A stretch of 37,860 nucleotides of DNA from RUG14130 sp045598325 (GCA_045598325.1 JAZLLT010000066.1:1-37860); one strand, 5' to 3'. Counted from the stretch's first letter, positions 16,448 through 25,280 are shown. A program made the numbers and translations. Notes: a model not told the origin generated them from the sequence alone.

Positions 16448-16485
16448 TCAGTCTCGCTTCGCTCGACAGTTTCCTCAAATAGGAA
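16448..16485. repeat. REP-like palindromic unit in the GH43 leader
   Basis: Two small dyads follow each other: a GC-rich CTCGCTTCGCTCG stretch and a perfect TTCCT/AGGAA 5-bp stem (16471-16475 and 16481-16485). The arrangement resembles short interspersed palindromic sequences that I associate with intergenic regions of gut Clostridia. Only one copy occurs in this window, so the repeat status rests on recall. Confidence 0.35.
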
Positions 16486-16515
16486 GCCAAGTGGGGCTGC
16501 AGTAGAGTCAGTTTC

Positions 16516-16544
16516 ATTCTACCCTCCTCCCCTCTTTCTGTCAA
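16516..16544 (-). promoter_or_regulatory. Promoter of the GH43-like gene
   Basis: Minus strand TTGACA (16539-16544), 17-bp spacer, TAGAAT (16516-16521). It is divergent from and 27 bp away from the PadR promoter, so the two could influence each other. Confidence 0.7.
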
Positions 16545-16571
16545 CATTTTTGTTAAATATCCGCATACTGC

Positions 16572-16602
16572 TTGACACATTATACTATGCGTTGTATAGT
16601 AT
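16572..16602 (+). promoter_or_regulatory. PadR operon promoter with palindromic operator
   Basis: TTGACA (16572-16577), 17-bp spacer, TATAGT (16595-16600). A perfect inverted repeat ATACTAT (16582-16588) / ATAGTAT (16596-16602) with a 7-bp gap fills the spacer and covers the -10. That is where an autorepressor would bind, and the first gene is a PadR regulator. Confidence 0.72.
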
Positions 16603-16622
16603 TATGCAAAAGGAGGCATTGT

Positions 16623-16940
16623 ATGGACATACAACTGAAACGCGGACTGCTCGAAGTTTGTGTACTCGCCGCCATCAAGGACGGGGACTCCTACGGATAT
16701 CAAATCATCAAGGACATGAAGCCCTGCGTGGAGATTTCGGAGTCGACCCTCTACCCCATCCTCCGGCGTCTGGAGACGGACGGGCTGCTCACAGTCTACT
16801 CCGTGGAGCACATGGGGCGCCTGCGCAAGTATTACCGCATCACGGACGCGGGGCGTGCGCGCATCGAAGAATTCAAGCAGGACTGGCAGGAGATCCTGTC
16901 GATTTACCGCTATATCTGCGGAGAAGGTGAAACAAAATGA
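16623..16940 (+). CDS. PadR-family transcriptional regulator
   Basis: 105 aa, the size of the small PadR subfamily. It is almost entirely a winged helix-turn-helix: KRGLLEVCVLAAIKDGDSYG, then YQIIKDMKPCVEISESTLYP, ILRRLETDGLLTVYS and the wing with GRLRKYYRITDAGRARIEEF. These proteins bind DNA as dimers and usually repress their own operon, often until a ligand or a downstream membrane partner relieves them. AAAGGAGG lies 6 nt before the ATG. Its stop overlaps the DUF1700 gene by ATGA. The palindrome over its own promoter is the probable operator. Confidence 0.9.
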   Translation: MDIQLKRGLLEVCVLAAIKDGDSYGYQIIKDMKPCVEISESTLYPILRRLETDGLLTVYSVEHMGRLRKYYRITDAGRARIEEFKQDWQEILSIYRYICGEGETK

Positions 16941-17536
16941 CGAAGAAAGAATTCATGGAAGCCCTTGAGTGGCAACTGAAGGCGCTGCCGAAAAAGGAAA
17001 AGATATCGTCCCTTTCCTATTATGAAGAGATGATCGGCGACCGCATGGAAGACGGGCTGACCGAAGAGGAAGCCGTCGCGGCGGCAGGCACGCCCGAAGA
17101 AGCGGCGGAGGAGATATTCAAGGGACTGTCCCTCATCGACAAGGCGCGGGTGACCATCGGGCGGAACGGAAAATCACGGAACGCGACGAAGGCGGAAAAG
17201 GTGCTGCTGTGCATGAGTCTGCCCATCCTCATCCCGCTCATCATCGCGGCGGTATCCGTGGGGCTCTCCCTGTTCATCGCCGCATGGGCGCTGTTCATCT
17301 GTTATCTTGCCGTGATCCTCGCGCTCATCGCGGGCGGCATCGGCGGTTTTGGTATCGGAATCGCTTATATCCTGCGCGGCGACACCGCAGGCAGTCTCAT
17401 GACGGCCGGCGCGGGACTGGTCTGCCTGGCACTGGGGCTCCTGCTGATCCCCACGGTCAAGCCCCTGTTCCGGCTCATAAAGAAAACCGTCAAATTCTCC
17501 GTGAACAAAGAGGAGGACCATCATGAAGAAGCATAA
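16937..17536 (+). CDS. DUF1700-family membrane protein
   Basis: 199 aa. Residues 1-60 are the helical DUF1700/HAAS-type head (TKKEFMEALEWQLKALPKKE, YYEEMIGDRMEDGLTEEEAV, AAAGTPEEAAEEI), followed by three or four membrane helices (LLCMSLPILIPLIIAAVSVG, FICYLAVILALIAGGIGGFG, LMTAGAGLVCLALGLLLIPT). The family nearly always follows a PadR regulator and precedes a DUF4097 protein, as here. The usual suggestion is an envelope-stress or membrane-state sensing module. The gene is linked by ATGA to padR and overlaps the next gene by 14 nt. Confidence 0.87.
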   Translation: MTKKEFMEALEWQLKALPKKEKISSLSYYEEMIGDRMEDGLTEEEAVAAAGTPEEAAEEIFKGLSLIDKARVTIGRNGKSRNATKAEKVLLCMSLPILIPLIIAAVSVGLSLFIAAWALFICYLAVILALIAGGIGGFGIGIAYILRGDTAGSLMTAGAGLVCLALGLLLIPTVKPLFRLIKKTVKFSVNKEEDHHEEA

Positions 17537-18347
17537 AATCCTGACCGTCGCGCTCATCCTCATCCTCACGGGCGCTGTCCTGTTCTTCATCGGGTTCCTT
17601 GTGAACGAACGCTTCCCCTCTCCCGTTGTGAAAACGGAAGAAAAGAAAATCGACATCGAAGAGCCGTTCACGGATATCGTCATTGATGTGGGCTCCTGTG
17701 ACATCGCCATCGAAAAGACGGACGGCGCCGCCTATGTCACAACGCAGCTTTGCGGCGCGATCGCGTGCGAAATCACCGCGGAGCACGGTGTTCTCACCAT
17801 CCGCACAGATGAATTCATGCACTTCGGACTGCATCTGTATCATGACAAAATCACCGTATATCTGCCGGAAGGAACAAACGGAAGAGCCGACATCGGCTTG
17901 ACTTCCGGAAGTCTCGCAATGAACGGCATTTCCCTTGACGGCGACCTTACGGTTTCCGTGACCAGCGGCAGGGTGCAGTTGTCGGCCGTCACCTGCGGCG
18001 GAAAAATCACCGCGGAGACGACAAGCGGCGGCATCCGCCTTGACGCCGTAAGTACGCCCGGCAGCGTCGACCTGAACCTCACCTCCGGGCGCCTCGATAT
18101 CAAGGATCTGGGCTGCAGTCACCTCGCCGCGAAGACGACCTCCGGCAGCATCCGCCTGGATTATTGCAATGCCCGCACCATGGAACTGACCGCTTTCTCC
18201 GGCAGCATCAGCGGCAGTGTGGTTGGGCAAAAGGTGTTCGAATGTTCCGTGACAAGCGGCAGTATCCATGTGCCCGACACGACCGAAGGCGGTCTTTGCC
18301 GCATCAGGACAACAAGCGGCGATATCCATATCGAAATCGCCGAATGA
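17523..18347 (+). CDS. DUF4097-family beta-strand repeat protein, membrane anchored
   Basis: 274 aa. One N-terminal membrane helix (ILTVALILILTGAVLFFIGF) anchors an extracytoplasmic right-handed beta-repeat domain. Repeats of 18-22 residues carry a TSG turn: GLTSGSLAMNG, SVTSGRVQLS, TTSGGIRLD, LTSGRLDIKD, TTSGSIRLD, FSGSISGS, VTSGSIHV and TTSGDIHIEI. This is the adhesin-like DUF4097 pattern. GAGGAGG precedes the ATG inside the DUF1700 gene. It is the last gene of the operon, followed by a strong terminator. The molecular role of the family is not established; partnership with DUF1700 is inferred from coupling. Confidence 0.87.
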   Translation: MKKHKILTVALILILTGAVLFFIGFLVNERFPSPVVKTEEKKIDIEEPFTDIVIDVGSCDIAIEKTDGAAYVTTQLCGAIACEITAEHGVLTIRTDEFMHFGLHLYHDKITVYLPEGTNGRADIGLTSGSLAMNGISLDGDLTVSVTSGRVQLSAVTCGGKITAETTSGGIRLDAVSTPGSVDLNLTSGRLDIKDLGCSHLAAKTTSGSIRLDYCNARTMELTAFSGSISGSVVGQKVFECSVTSGSIHVPDTTEGGLCRIRTTSGDIHIEIAE

Positions 18348-18355
18348 CCGGCATT

Positions 18356-18382
18356 CCGCGGGGCTTTTGCTCCGCGGTTTTT
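18356..18382 (+). terminator. Strong Rho-independent terminator of the PadR operon
   Basis: A 9-bp GC-rich stem (18356-18364 and 18369-18377, one G-U pair), a TTTT loop and then TTTTT. Confidence 0.85.
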
Positions 18383-18383
18383 G

Positions 18384-18412
18384 TTTACTTTTGTGCCGTT
18401 CCGTGCTATACT
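18384..18412 (+). promoter_or_regulatory. sbcDC promoter
   Basis: TTTACT (18384-18389), 17-bp spacer, TATACT (18407-18412), starting 2 bp after the upstream terminator's T run and 24 bp before the sbcD ATG. Confidence 0.7.
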
Positions 18413-18435
18413 CATGTTGGAAAGGAGTTGATTTC

Positions 18436-19563
18436 ATGCGTTTTTTGCATATCGCCGACCTGCACATCGGCAAGATATTCGATAATGTGTCCCTGCTGGA
18501 CGATCAGACCTATATTTTGAATCAGATCGCGAACATCGCGGAAAATGAGCAGGCGGACGCCGTGCTTATCGCGGGCGATGTCTATCAGAGATCCGCGCCT
18601 CAGGCGGAAGCCATGGAGGTGTTCGATGCCTTCGTGACGCGTCTGACTTCCGCGGGCAAAAAGGTGTTCATGATCAGCGGCAACCACGATTCCGCCCTGC
18701 GCATCTCCTACTTTTCCTCCCTCATCAAAAACGCGGGCGTATACGCCACGGAGGAATTTGACGGGCATCTGCAGACCGTGACGCTCAAAGATGAATTCGG
18801 CCCTCTGAACATCCATCTGCTGCCCTTCCTCAAGCCCGGGCAAACGCGCCGCGTGCTGCCGCAGGCGAAAATCGAAACTTACACGGACGCCCTGAAAGCG
18901 GTGTTCGAGGTTCCCCCCATCGACAAAGACGAGCGCAACATCCTCGTCTGCCACCAGTTCGTGACCGGCGCCCTCACCTCGGACAGCGAGGAAAGCAGCG
19001 TGGGCGGACTCGACAATGTGGAAGCGTCCGTATTTGATGGGTTCGACTATGTGGCGCTCGGGCACATCCACAAGCCTCAGAAAATGACCCGCGACACCCT
19101 GCGCTACGCGGGCTCGCCCCTCAAATATTCCTTCTCCGAGGCGGACGACAAAAAGAGCGTGACCGTCGTCGACATGGGGAGAAAGGGCGATATCAAACTG
19201 AAGACCGTGCCGCTCAAGCCGAAGCGGGATGTGCGGCGCGTGGAAGGGCTGATGGACAGCCTCCTGCAGCAGTCCTTCAGCGATGACCTCGTGTGGGTGA
19301 CGGTCCACGACGAACTTCTTGAGCCCGAAGCGAAAAACGAACTGCGCAGTTCGGTATTCCCGAATATGTGCCGCTTCACCGTGGAAAACTCCAAGACCAA
19401 GCTGGACCTCGATGTTCTGGCAGAGGAGGAAGCGGAGGACAAGAGCATTTCCGACCTGTTCCGCGACTTCTATATGAAGCAGAACAACAATGTCCCGCCC
19501 TCCGATAAACTCATGAGCCTGCTGACCAAAGTGCTGGATGATATGGAGGTGACCGCGAAATGA
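18436..19563 (+). CDS. sbcD: Exonuclease SbcCD, nuclease subunit SbcD
   Basis: 375 aa, normal for SbcD (Mre11 homologue), the Mn-dependent nuclease that with SbcC cuts DNA hairpins and blocked ends. The phosphoesterase motifs are all present: FLHIADLHIGK (I), LIAGDVYQRS (II), ISGNHDSALR (III), LVCHQFVTGA (IV) and ALGHIHKPQ (V). The C-terminal third holds the DNA-binding cap and the SbcC-contact region. The start is the ATG with AAAGGAG 9 nt upstream; longer in-frame starts run through the upstream terminator. The stop overlaps sbcC by ATGA. Confidence 0.95.
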   Translation: MRFLHIADLHIGKIFDNVSLLDDQTYILNQIANIAENEQADAVLIAGDVYQRSAPQAEAMEVFDAFVTRLTSAGKKVFMISGNHDSALRISYFSSLIKNAGVYATEEFDGHLQTVTLKDEFGPLNIHLLPFLKPGQTRRVLPQAKIETYTDALKAVFEVPPIDKDERNILVCHQFVTGALTSDSEESSVGGLDNVEASVFDGFDYVALGHIHKPQKMTRDTLRYAGSPLKYSFSEADDKKSVTVVDMGRKGDIKLKTVPLKPKRDVRRVEGLMDSLLQQSFSDDLVWVTVHDELLEPEAKNELRSSVFPNMCRFTVENSKTKLDLDVLAEEEAEDKSISDLFRDFYMKQNNNVPPSDKLMSLLTKVLDDMEVTAK

Positions 19564-22208
19564 AGCCTGTCGAACTCGTTCTGTCCGCTTTCGGTCCCTA
19601 CCGCAAGAAAACCCGAATCGACTTCACCCGTTTCGATGAAAACGGTCTGTTCCTCATTACCGGCGATACGGGAGCCGGCAAATCAACCATTTTCGATGCC
19701 ATCTATTTTGCCCTGTACGGAAATCTGCTCCGCAGCGAGCGGGACAGAAAGTCCGTCCGCTCGGATTACGCCAAACCGGATGAGGAAACCTATGTGGAGT
19801 TCACTTTCGGGCACAAGGGCGAACTGTGGCGCGTAAGACGCAACCCCGAGTATCCCCGCCGTGCCAAAAACGGGAAAGACATCATCGTGCAGAAGGCAGA
19901 TGCCAAACTGGAGCGCTTGGACAAACTCATCAGCCCGTATGGCTTCATCGGTGGTTCCCTCGCCGTGACCAATGCCATCGAGCACATCATCGGCCTCACC
20001 GGCAGCCAGTTCACCCAGACCGTCATGATCGCCCAGGGCGACTTCATGAAGATCCTGACGGCAGACAGTTCAGAACGCATGAAACTGTTTCAGAAGATCT
20101 TCCGCACCGAGCGCTACGCGCAACTGAAAGAACGGCTTTCCGAAATGTGGAGCGACGCAGAAAGTCAGCAGAAGGAACTGAATGGGGATATCCTGCGTGA
20201 GATGTCGAAAATCAAGCCCGATGAAGATTACCCTGAAAAAGAAAAGTTTCTGTCCTGCACGGGTGACCCCGTCCTTGCGGACAAACTGATTCCGCTGCTC
20301 AAAAAACTCACTGCCTTTGAAAAGGAAGGAAAAGACGCGGCAGAAACGGCACTGAACCGGGCAGACAAGCACATAAACATCCTCACCGCACAGATCACCC
20401 AGGCGGAAAATGACAACAAACTGTTCGAGACCCTGCGGACCCTGACCGCGCAGCAGAAGGAGCTCGTCTCCCGCAAGGAAGAGATGCGCGGTCTGCAGAG
20501 CAGTCTCGATATGGCACGCCGCGCGCAAAAGGTCAGTGTCAAAGAGCAGTTGAGTGTGAAGGCGGAAGCCGACCGCTGCAAATCCGCGCAGGAAGCGGAA
20601 AAATCAGAAAAGTTCAAGGCAGAATGTGAGCAGAAACTGCCCGCGCTGGAGGATGCCGCAAAGAAAGCCCTCGAAAAGGCACCCGATGCGGAGGAAGCCG
20701 CCGCTCAGGCCAAAACGATCAATGATTGTCTCCCCCTGCTCGGTAAGCGTGACGCACTGGAAGCGGACCTTGCCAAAGCGCAGAAGGCCCGTGAAAAGGC
20801 GTATCAGATCAGCGCGGCGGCGGACGAAACCTACGCGGAAACCAAGCGGCTTTACTATATGAGCCAGTCTGCCGACATCGCCGCCAGAGAGCTCGTCGAG
20901 GGGCAGCCCTGCCCCGTCTGCGGCTCCGTGCATCATCCGTGTCCCGCGGTGCTGACGGAAGTTTCCGTCACCCGCGAGCAGTTTGAACAGAGCGACGCCG
21001 GACGCGCGAAGGCCGACGAGGAGTTCAAAAAGCGGGACGGCAAGGTCATCGAGCTGACCGGCACGCTGGACGGACTCAAAAAGACGCTGAAGGAAATGGG
21101 CATCTCCATAAAGGCGGACGCTGCCGTCCTCAGAGAAAAAGCAGACGGGCTGAACAAAAAAGCACTCGACATCAGAACCGCCATCGAAAAGACGGGCAAT
21201 GCCCTCACAGACGGAAAGACCGCCGCCGCAAGTTCCGAAGCAGCCGCCCTGAAGGCGCGGGAGCATGCTTCGGAAGCCGCCGGGGAAGCGGAGAACTGCA
21301 GGAAAGAGTATCTTGCGGAGATTTCCCGCGAGGGCTTCATGGATGAAAACGCCTATCTCGCCGCGAAGGAGACCATTTCCTCCATCGGCGATTGGGAGAA
21401 GCTGATCGGCGATTACAGAGAAAATGTGAAGTCCGTATCCGACCGCGTGAGCGACCTCGAAAAGCGGCTGGAAGGCAAGACCGTAACCGACCTTACCGCC
21501 CTCAAAAGCAAAATGGACACCGCCGCCAAAGCAAAGCAGGAGGCGGACAAACGCAGGCTCGATCTCGGAAACAAGTTGAACGCCCACGAGGACGCGTTAA
21601 GCGGCATCATGCGCCGCGCGGAGATCAAACAGCAGAAGAGCGAAGAGTGGGCACTGATCAACGAACTGTACTTTAATGTATCGGGACAGCCCGGTAAAAC
21701 GGGCAACAGCACCGCCAAGCTCACCTTCGAAGCGTATGTGCAGCAGCACTATTTCCGTCAGGTCATCATCGCCGCCAACCGCAGGCTGTCCCTGCTGACC
21801 GATGATATGTTCCGCCTGCGCATCCGTCCCGAAGCCAAGAACAGAGTGAACCAGTCCGGCCTCGATCTGGAAGTGTACGACCGCAGCACGGAGGCGTGGC
21901 GCGATATCAACACCCTCTCCGGCGGCGAAAGCTTTCTGACTTCCCTGTCCATGGCGTTGGGGCTTTCCGACGCGGTGATGGACAGAAGCGGCGAGATCCG
22001 TTTGGACACCATGTTCATCGACGAGGGCTTCGGAACGCTGGACGACAACGCCCTGAACAATGCCATCAAGCTCCTGTCCCGCCTGGCGGGCGGCAGCCGT
22101 CTGGTGGGCGTCATCTCTCACATGAACGAACTTTCGAACCGCATCGACGACCAGATCATCGTAAAAAAGACCCGCGAAGGTTCCGGAGTGGAACTGATTG
22201 CGGATTAA
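19560..22208 (+). CDS. sbcC: Exonuclease SbcCD, ATPase subunit SbcC
   Basis: 882 aa, at the shorter end for this SMC/Rad50-like ATPase (often about 1000). Walker A: ITGDTGAGKSTIFDAIYFAL (GDTGAGKS at 35-42). Q-loop region: MIAQGDFMKIL. Two long coiled coils rich in Ala/Lys/Glu flank the zinc hook CPVCGSVHH (Cys451, Cys454), where two molecules join. ABC signature: LSGGESFLTSLSMALGL from about residue 786. Walker B: DTMFIDEGFGTLDDN near 815-830. D-loop and switch: VGVISHMNELSNRI. It is coupled to sbcD by ATGA and followed after 10 nt by the DUF4838 gene. Confidence 0.96.
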   Translation: MKPVELVLSAFGPYRKKTRIDFTRFDENGLFLITGDTGAGKSTIFDAIYFALYGNLLRSERDRKSVRSDYAKPDEETYVEFTFGHKGELWRVRRNPEYPRRAKNGKDIIVQKADAKLERLDKLISPYGFIGGSLAVTNAIEHIIGLTGSQFTQTVMIAQGDFMKILTADSSERMKLFQKIFRTERYAQLKERLSEMWSDAESQQKELNGDILREMSKIKPDEDYPEKEKFLSCTGDPVLADKLIPLLKKLTAFEKEGKDAAETALNRADKHINILTAQITQAENDNKLFETLRTLTAQQKELVSRKEEMRGLQSSLDMARRAQKVSVKEQLSVKAEADRCKSAQEAEKSEKFKAECEQKLPALEDAAKKALEKAPDAEEAAAQAKTINDCLPLLGKRDALEADLAKAQKAREKAYQISAAADETYAETKRLYYMSQSADIAARELVEGQPCPVCGSVHHPCPAVLTEVSVTREQFEQSDAGRAKADEEFKKRDGKVIELTGTLDGLKKTLKEMGISIKADAAVLREKADGLNKKALDIRTAIEKTGNALTDGKTAAASSEAAALKAREHASEAAGEAENCRKEYLAEISREGFMDENAYLAAKETISSIGDWEKLIGDYRENVKSVSDRVSDLEKRLEGKTVTDLTALKSKMDTAAKAKQEADKRRLDLGNKLNAHEDALSGIMRRAEIKQQKSEEWALINELYFNVSGQPGKTGNSTAKLTFEAYVQQHYFRQVIIAANRRLSLLTDDMFRLRIRPEAKNRVNQSGLDLEVYDRSTEAWRDINTLSGGESFLTSLSMALGLSDAVMDRSGEIRLDTMFIDEGFGTLDDNALNNAIKLLSRLAGGSRLVGVISHMNELSNRIDDQIIVKKTREGSGVELIAD

Positions 22209-22218
22209 GGAGGATATC

Positions 22219-23952
22219 ATGTTAGCAGTCAAAAACCGCACTGCCCTGCTGCCCGTTTTGCTCTCGGACGGACAGGATGACTTCGAATGTCCCGCGCTGT
22301 ACGCCGCCAAGGAACTGCGCTGGTTTCTCGGCCGCATCACAGGCGCCGTGTTCACCATCAAGAAGGATGAAGGCGAAGAGGGTTTCCGCCTCATTCTCGA
22401 CGCGTCCATGCCCGCAGATGACTTCACCATCAAGGGGCTCACCGTCACCGGCGGCGTACGCGGCGTCATCTACGGCGTGTACGAGTTTCTGGAATCTCTT
22501 GGATGCCGCTTTTTCACCAAAGACTGCGAAAAGATCCCCGTTATCCCGGATCTCGACATTCCTTACATGGAAAAGAGCGGTTCTCCCCGCTTTGAGTACC
22601 GCGAGCACAACTATACCGATGCCTCGCAGTCGCCCCGTTTCGCCGTGCGCTGCAGACTGAACGGCGCGTCCTCCCCCATTCCCGAACGGATGGGCGGCAA
22701 CATGCGATACGGCTGGTTCGTCCACAGTTTCAAGCATATGCTGCCCACTGCGGAGTTCGGAGAAAGCCATCCCGAGTACTACGCTCTCGTGGACGGAAAG
22801 CGCGTGACCACGGACGACAGACGCACGCAGTTGTGTCTGACCAATCCCGATGTGCTCAGAATCGCCAAAGAGCGCGTCCGCAAACGCCTGCTGGAAAAGC
22901 CCGGCACCCGCATCATCTCCGTTTCCCAGAACGACTGGGGCGGTAACTGTGAGTGCCCCGCCTGCCGCAAGGTCGATAAGGAAGAAGGTTCCCCCGCGGG
23001 CACGCTGCTCCGCTTCGTGAACGCGATCGCGGAGAGTCTGGAAAGTGAGTTCCCCGATGTGATTTTCGACACCCTCGCCTACCAGTACACCCGCCCCGCG
23101 CCCCAAATCACGAGGAACCGCAAAAATGTCTGCGTGCGGCTGTGCTCCATCGAGTGCTGCTTCGCCCATCCCTACGATGAATGCACAGACCTGTCCCGCG
23201 CGCCCATCCGTCAGGACGGAACGCCTGCCCGCTTCATCGATGACCTGCGCGACTGGGGCAAGGTCTGCGACCGGCTGTATATCTGGGACTATGTGACCTG
23301 CTTTGGCCACTATCCCATGCCCTACGCCAATTGGCGCGTGCTTCAGAAGAACCTGATCATGTTATCCGAAAACAATGTGAAGGGCGTGTTCGAGCAGGGC
23401 TGCTACTGTTCCCGCGGCAGCACGGACTTCAATGAACTGCGCATGTATCTCATCGGGAAACTCCTCTGGGATCCGTACTGCGATGTGAACAGACACCGCG
23501 CGGAGTTCATGGAGGAATATTACGGCGCGGCGGCGCCCTTCCTGACCCGCTATCTCGATCTCCTCTGCGACATTTCGGAAAAGAGCGGCGAGCACATCCA
23601 CTTCGACAACAGCCCCGAGGTCACCTATTTAAATGAAGAAAACCTCGACCGGTATGATGCCCTCTTCGCGCAGGCGCTGGATGCCGTGCGGTCCGACCCC
23701 GTCCGCCTCATGCGGGTGGAGAAGGCGCGGCTATCCCTGCGCTGGGTGCGCCTGAAGCGCAAAGCAATGTTGAAAAACGAGTATAACCCCGCGGAAATCG
23801 AGGCGTTCACCAAAGACTGGCGCGCTTTCGGTCTGAGCCGCATCGACGAATGGTACAACCTAGAATCCACCCACCGCGCCCTGCTGGACGGCATATGGCG
23901 TGCCACCCCCTATTTCGACCACTGGACGGGTGAGGAACCCGAGGTGCTGTAA
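22219..23952 (+). CDS. DUF4838-family protein, alpha-glucuronidase-like
   Basis: 577 aa, no signal peptide. Residues 1-120 resemble the small N-terminal domain of GH20/GH67-type enzymes (ALYAAKELRWFLGRITGAVF, TVTGGVRGVIYGVYEFLESL). The body is the DUF4838 barrel: WFVHSFKHMLP, HPEYYALVDGKRV, QLCLTNPDVL, SVSQNDWGGNCECPACRKVD, IFDTLAYQYTRPAP and IWDYVTCFGHYPMPYANW. The family is predicted to act on carbohydrates, but no defined reaction is known to me. The start is the ATG with a perfect AAGGAGG; an earlier TTG lies inside sbcC. It sits 10 nt after sbcC, probably by operon packing. The C terminus meets a terminator. Confidence 0.78.
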   Translation: MLAVKNRTALLPVLLSDGQDDFECPALYAAKELRWFLGRITGAVFTIKKDEGEEGFRLILDASMPADDFTIKGLTVTGGVRGVIYGVYEFLESLGCRFFTKDCEKIPVIPDLDIPYMEKSGSPRFEYREHNYTDASQSPRFAVRCRLNGASSPIPERMGGNMRYGWFVHSFKHMLPTAEFGESHPEYYALVDGKRVTTDDRRTQLCLTNPDVLRIAKERVRKRLLEKPGTRIISVSQNDWGGNCECPACRKVDKEEGSPAGTLLRFVNAIAESLESEFPDVIFDTLAYQYTRPAPQITRNRKNVCVRLCSIECCFAHPYDECTDLSRAPIRQDGTPARFIDDLRDWGKVCDRLYIWDYVTCFGHYPMPYANWRVLQKNLIMLSENNVKGVFEQGCYCSRGSTDFNELRMYLIGKLLWDPYCDVNRHRAEFMEEYYGAAAPFLTRYLDLLCDISEKSGEHIHFDNSPEVTYLNEENLDRYDALFAQALDAVRSDPVRLMRVEKARLSLRWVRLKRKAMLKNEYNPAEIEAFTKDWRAFGLSRIDEWYNLESTHRALLDGIWRATPYFDHWTGEEPEVL

Positions 23953-23953
23953 A

Positions 23954-23993
23954 AAACGAAGTTCCCTTCCGGTAAGGAAAGGGAACTTCGTTT
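23954..23993. terminator. Bidirectional hairpin terminator
   Basis: A perfect 15-bp inverted repeat (23954-23968 and 23979-23993) with A/T-rich ends lies between the convergent DUF4838 and VOC genes. Confidence 0.85.
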
Positions 23994-24005
23994 AGTATGA
24001 TACCG

Positions 24006-24395
24006 TTATTCTTCGTCTCTCATGTGCTCGACGATGTCCACGCGGACACCCTCGGGAGAAATCATCATTTCATATCTGGCCTTGCCGTGGATGTCATGAC
24101 GGCCTCCGCGCAGAGTGCTGCCGGGATTGCGGTATCCGCGCACCAGGAAGTATTCGATACATTCATTGATATCACGGACATTCATCCTCATGGCATAAAC
24201 ACCGTCGGGGATGGTATCATCGGGGAAAGAAACAAGCGCGACCCTGTCGCCATACCCGTTTTTCAGGATGACATAGGTGCTGTCGCCGTTCACCTGACGA
24301 TGCTTCACGGAAAAGCCCAGGTCGTTCACATAGGACTCCACGGCTTTATCGACATCTTTCGCAAAAATTTCGGGGTAAAAAGAAGTTACTTCCAC
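24006..24395 (-). CDS. VOC-superfamily (glyoxalase-like) protein
   Basis: 129 aa, one VOC domain built from two beta-alpha-beta-beta-beta modules: VEVTSFYPEIFAKDVDKAVE, YVNDLGFSVKHRQ and YVILKNGYGDRVALVSF, then YAMRMNVRDINECIEYFLVR and ARYEMMISPEGVRVDIVEH. The superfamily includes glyoxalase I, dioxygenases and antibiotic-binding proteins; metal ligands are not clear here, so no reaction is assigned. The start is taken as GTG at 24395, six nt after AAAGGAGG; a TTG eight codons upstream has no ribosome site. It has its own promoter. Confidence 0.8.
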   Translation of the reverse strand: MEVTSFYPEIFAKDVDKAVESYVNDLGFSVKHRQVNGDSTYVILKNGYGDRVALVSFPDDTIPDGVYAMRMNVRDINECIEYFLVRGYRNPGSTLRGGRHDIHGKARYEMMISPEGVRVDIVEHMRDEE

Positions 24396-24445
24396 GGTTA
24401 TCCTCCTTTGGGGCGTCAAAAACTGCCATTCGGAACATCACATCC

Positions 24446-24474
24446 ATTATACGATAAAGAAACGCAAAAAGCAA
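24446..24474 (-). promoter_or_regulatory. Promoter of the VOC gene
   Basis: Minus strand TTGCTT (24469-24474), 17-bp spacer, perfect TATAAT (24446-24451). Confidence 0.65.
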
Positions 24475-24491
24475 GAGACCCGGGCATTTTT

Positions 24492-25280
24492 CTACATTCC
24501 CATCTTCACCAATTCCTCGCACAGGGAACTGTAAAAGGCATAGATGCGGTCACGGCGTTTGTCGGGCACCAGGAAATCCACGATCTCCGTATGCGACACC
24601 GAGCCGTTCACGCAGTCGCCGCGGTAGACGCCGTAGATGGCGGAATCCCGGGGCACAAGCCCGTCCGTCAGGCTGTGCTTCTCGATCAGCCTCGAAAAGG
24701 TGGCGGGGATGGCCATGACGAAGTCGCGGTGTTTTTCGTCCCTGCGGATGGTGGAGGAAAAACTCTGACAGAACACCTTGCCACCCGGATAAACCGTTTC
24801 CTCCTCGATGCGGGACACCCGCTTGAGATCCCTGCAGGCGGTGATGGCATCCGGGTGTTTGTCGCCGAGGACGCGGTAAAAGAGATTGACGAAAAACGCC
24901 GCGTATTTCAAAAGGAAGTCCGGCGCTTTCAAGACGAGCGACGCCATGGGCGAACCCGCGTGGGGCACGCAGATGCTGGTGAAGGACGCCGCCTTGTCCT
25001 CCATGCCCAGGTTCGTGAGCATGTACCTGGCGTCGAGCCCGCCCTTGGAATGGGCGATGATGTTCACCTTTTCCGCCTTATGCTCGATGAGCAGGCGCTC
25101 GATCTCGTCCCGCAGTTGATGCGCGTTGCTCTCCACGGAGCCGAAAGCGTCGATGCGGGACTTTATGACCGTGTAGCCCTGTATCGCGAGGATGCGGTCG
25201 ATTTTGCCGAAGGACTTCATGAAGAAGGTGTCCTTCATGCCGAGCCCGTGAACGAGCAGGATGGGATATTTCGTGTTCAT
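24492..25280 (-). CDS. Lipase-like alpha/beta hydrolase
   Basis: 262 aa, cytoplasmic by sequence. It opens with the oxyanion strand YPILLVHGLGMKD (His11-Gly12). The nucleophile elbow is IIAHSKGGLDARYML with Ser78. SLTDGLVP and SVSHTEIVDF supply the likely Asp and His. It resembles triacylglycerol lipase or PGAP1-like esterases. The start is the ATG at 25280 with GGAGG 5 nt upstream; the in-frame ATG at 25340 would add 20 residues without a ribosome site. It lies downstream of the DUF3899-like gene in the same direction. The substrate is unknown. Confidence 0.8.
   Translation of the reverse strand: MNTKYPILLVHGLGMKDTFFMKSFGKIDRILAIQGYTVIKSRIDAFGSVESNAHQLRDEIERLLIEHKAEKVNIIAHSKGGLDARYMLTNLGMEDKAASFTSICVPHAGSPMASLVLKAPDFLLKYAAFFVNLFYRVLGDKHPDAITACRDLKRVSRIEEETVYPGGKVFCQSFSSTIRRDEKHRDFVMAIPATFSRLIEKHSLTDGLVPRDSAIYGVYRGDCVNGSVSHTEIVDFLVPDKRRDRIYAFYSSLCEELVKMGM

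Noticed and set aside
16514..16580. Upstream coding frame (MKLTLLQPHLASYL...) before the GH43-like gene
   Set aside because: Its ATG lies inside the -10 of the GH43 promoter, so the transcript would not contain it.
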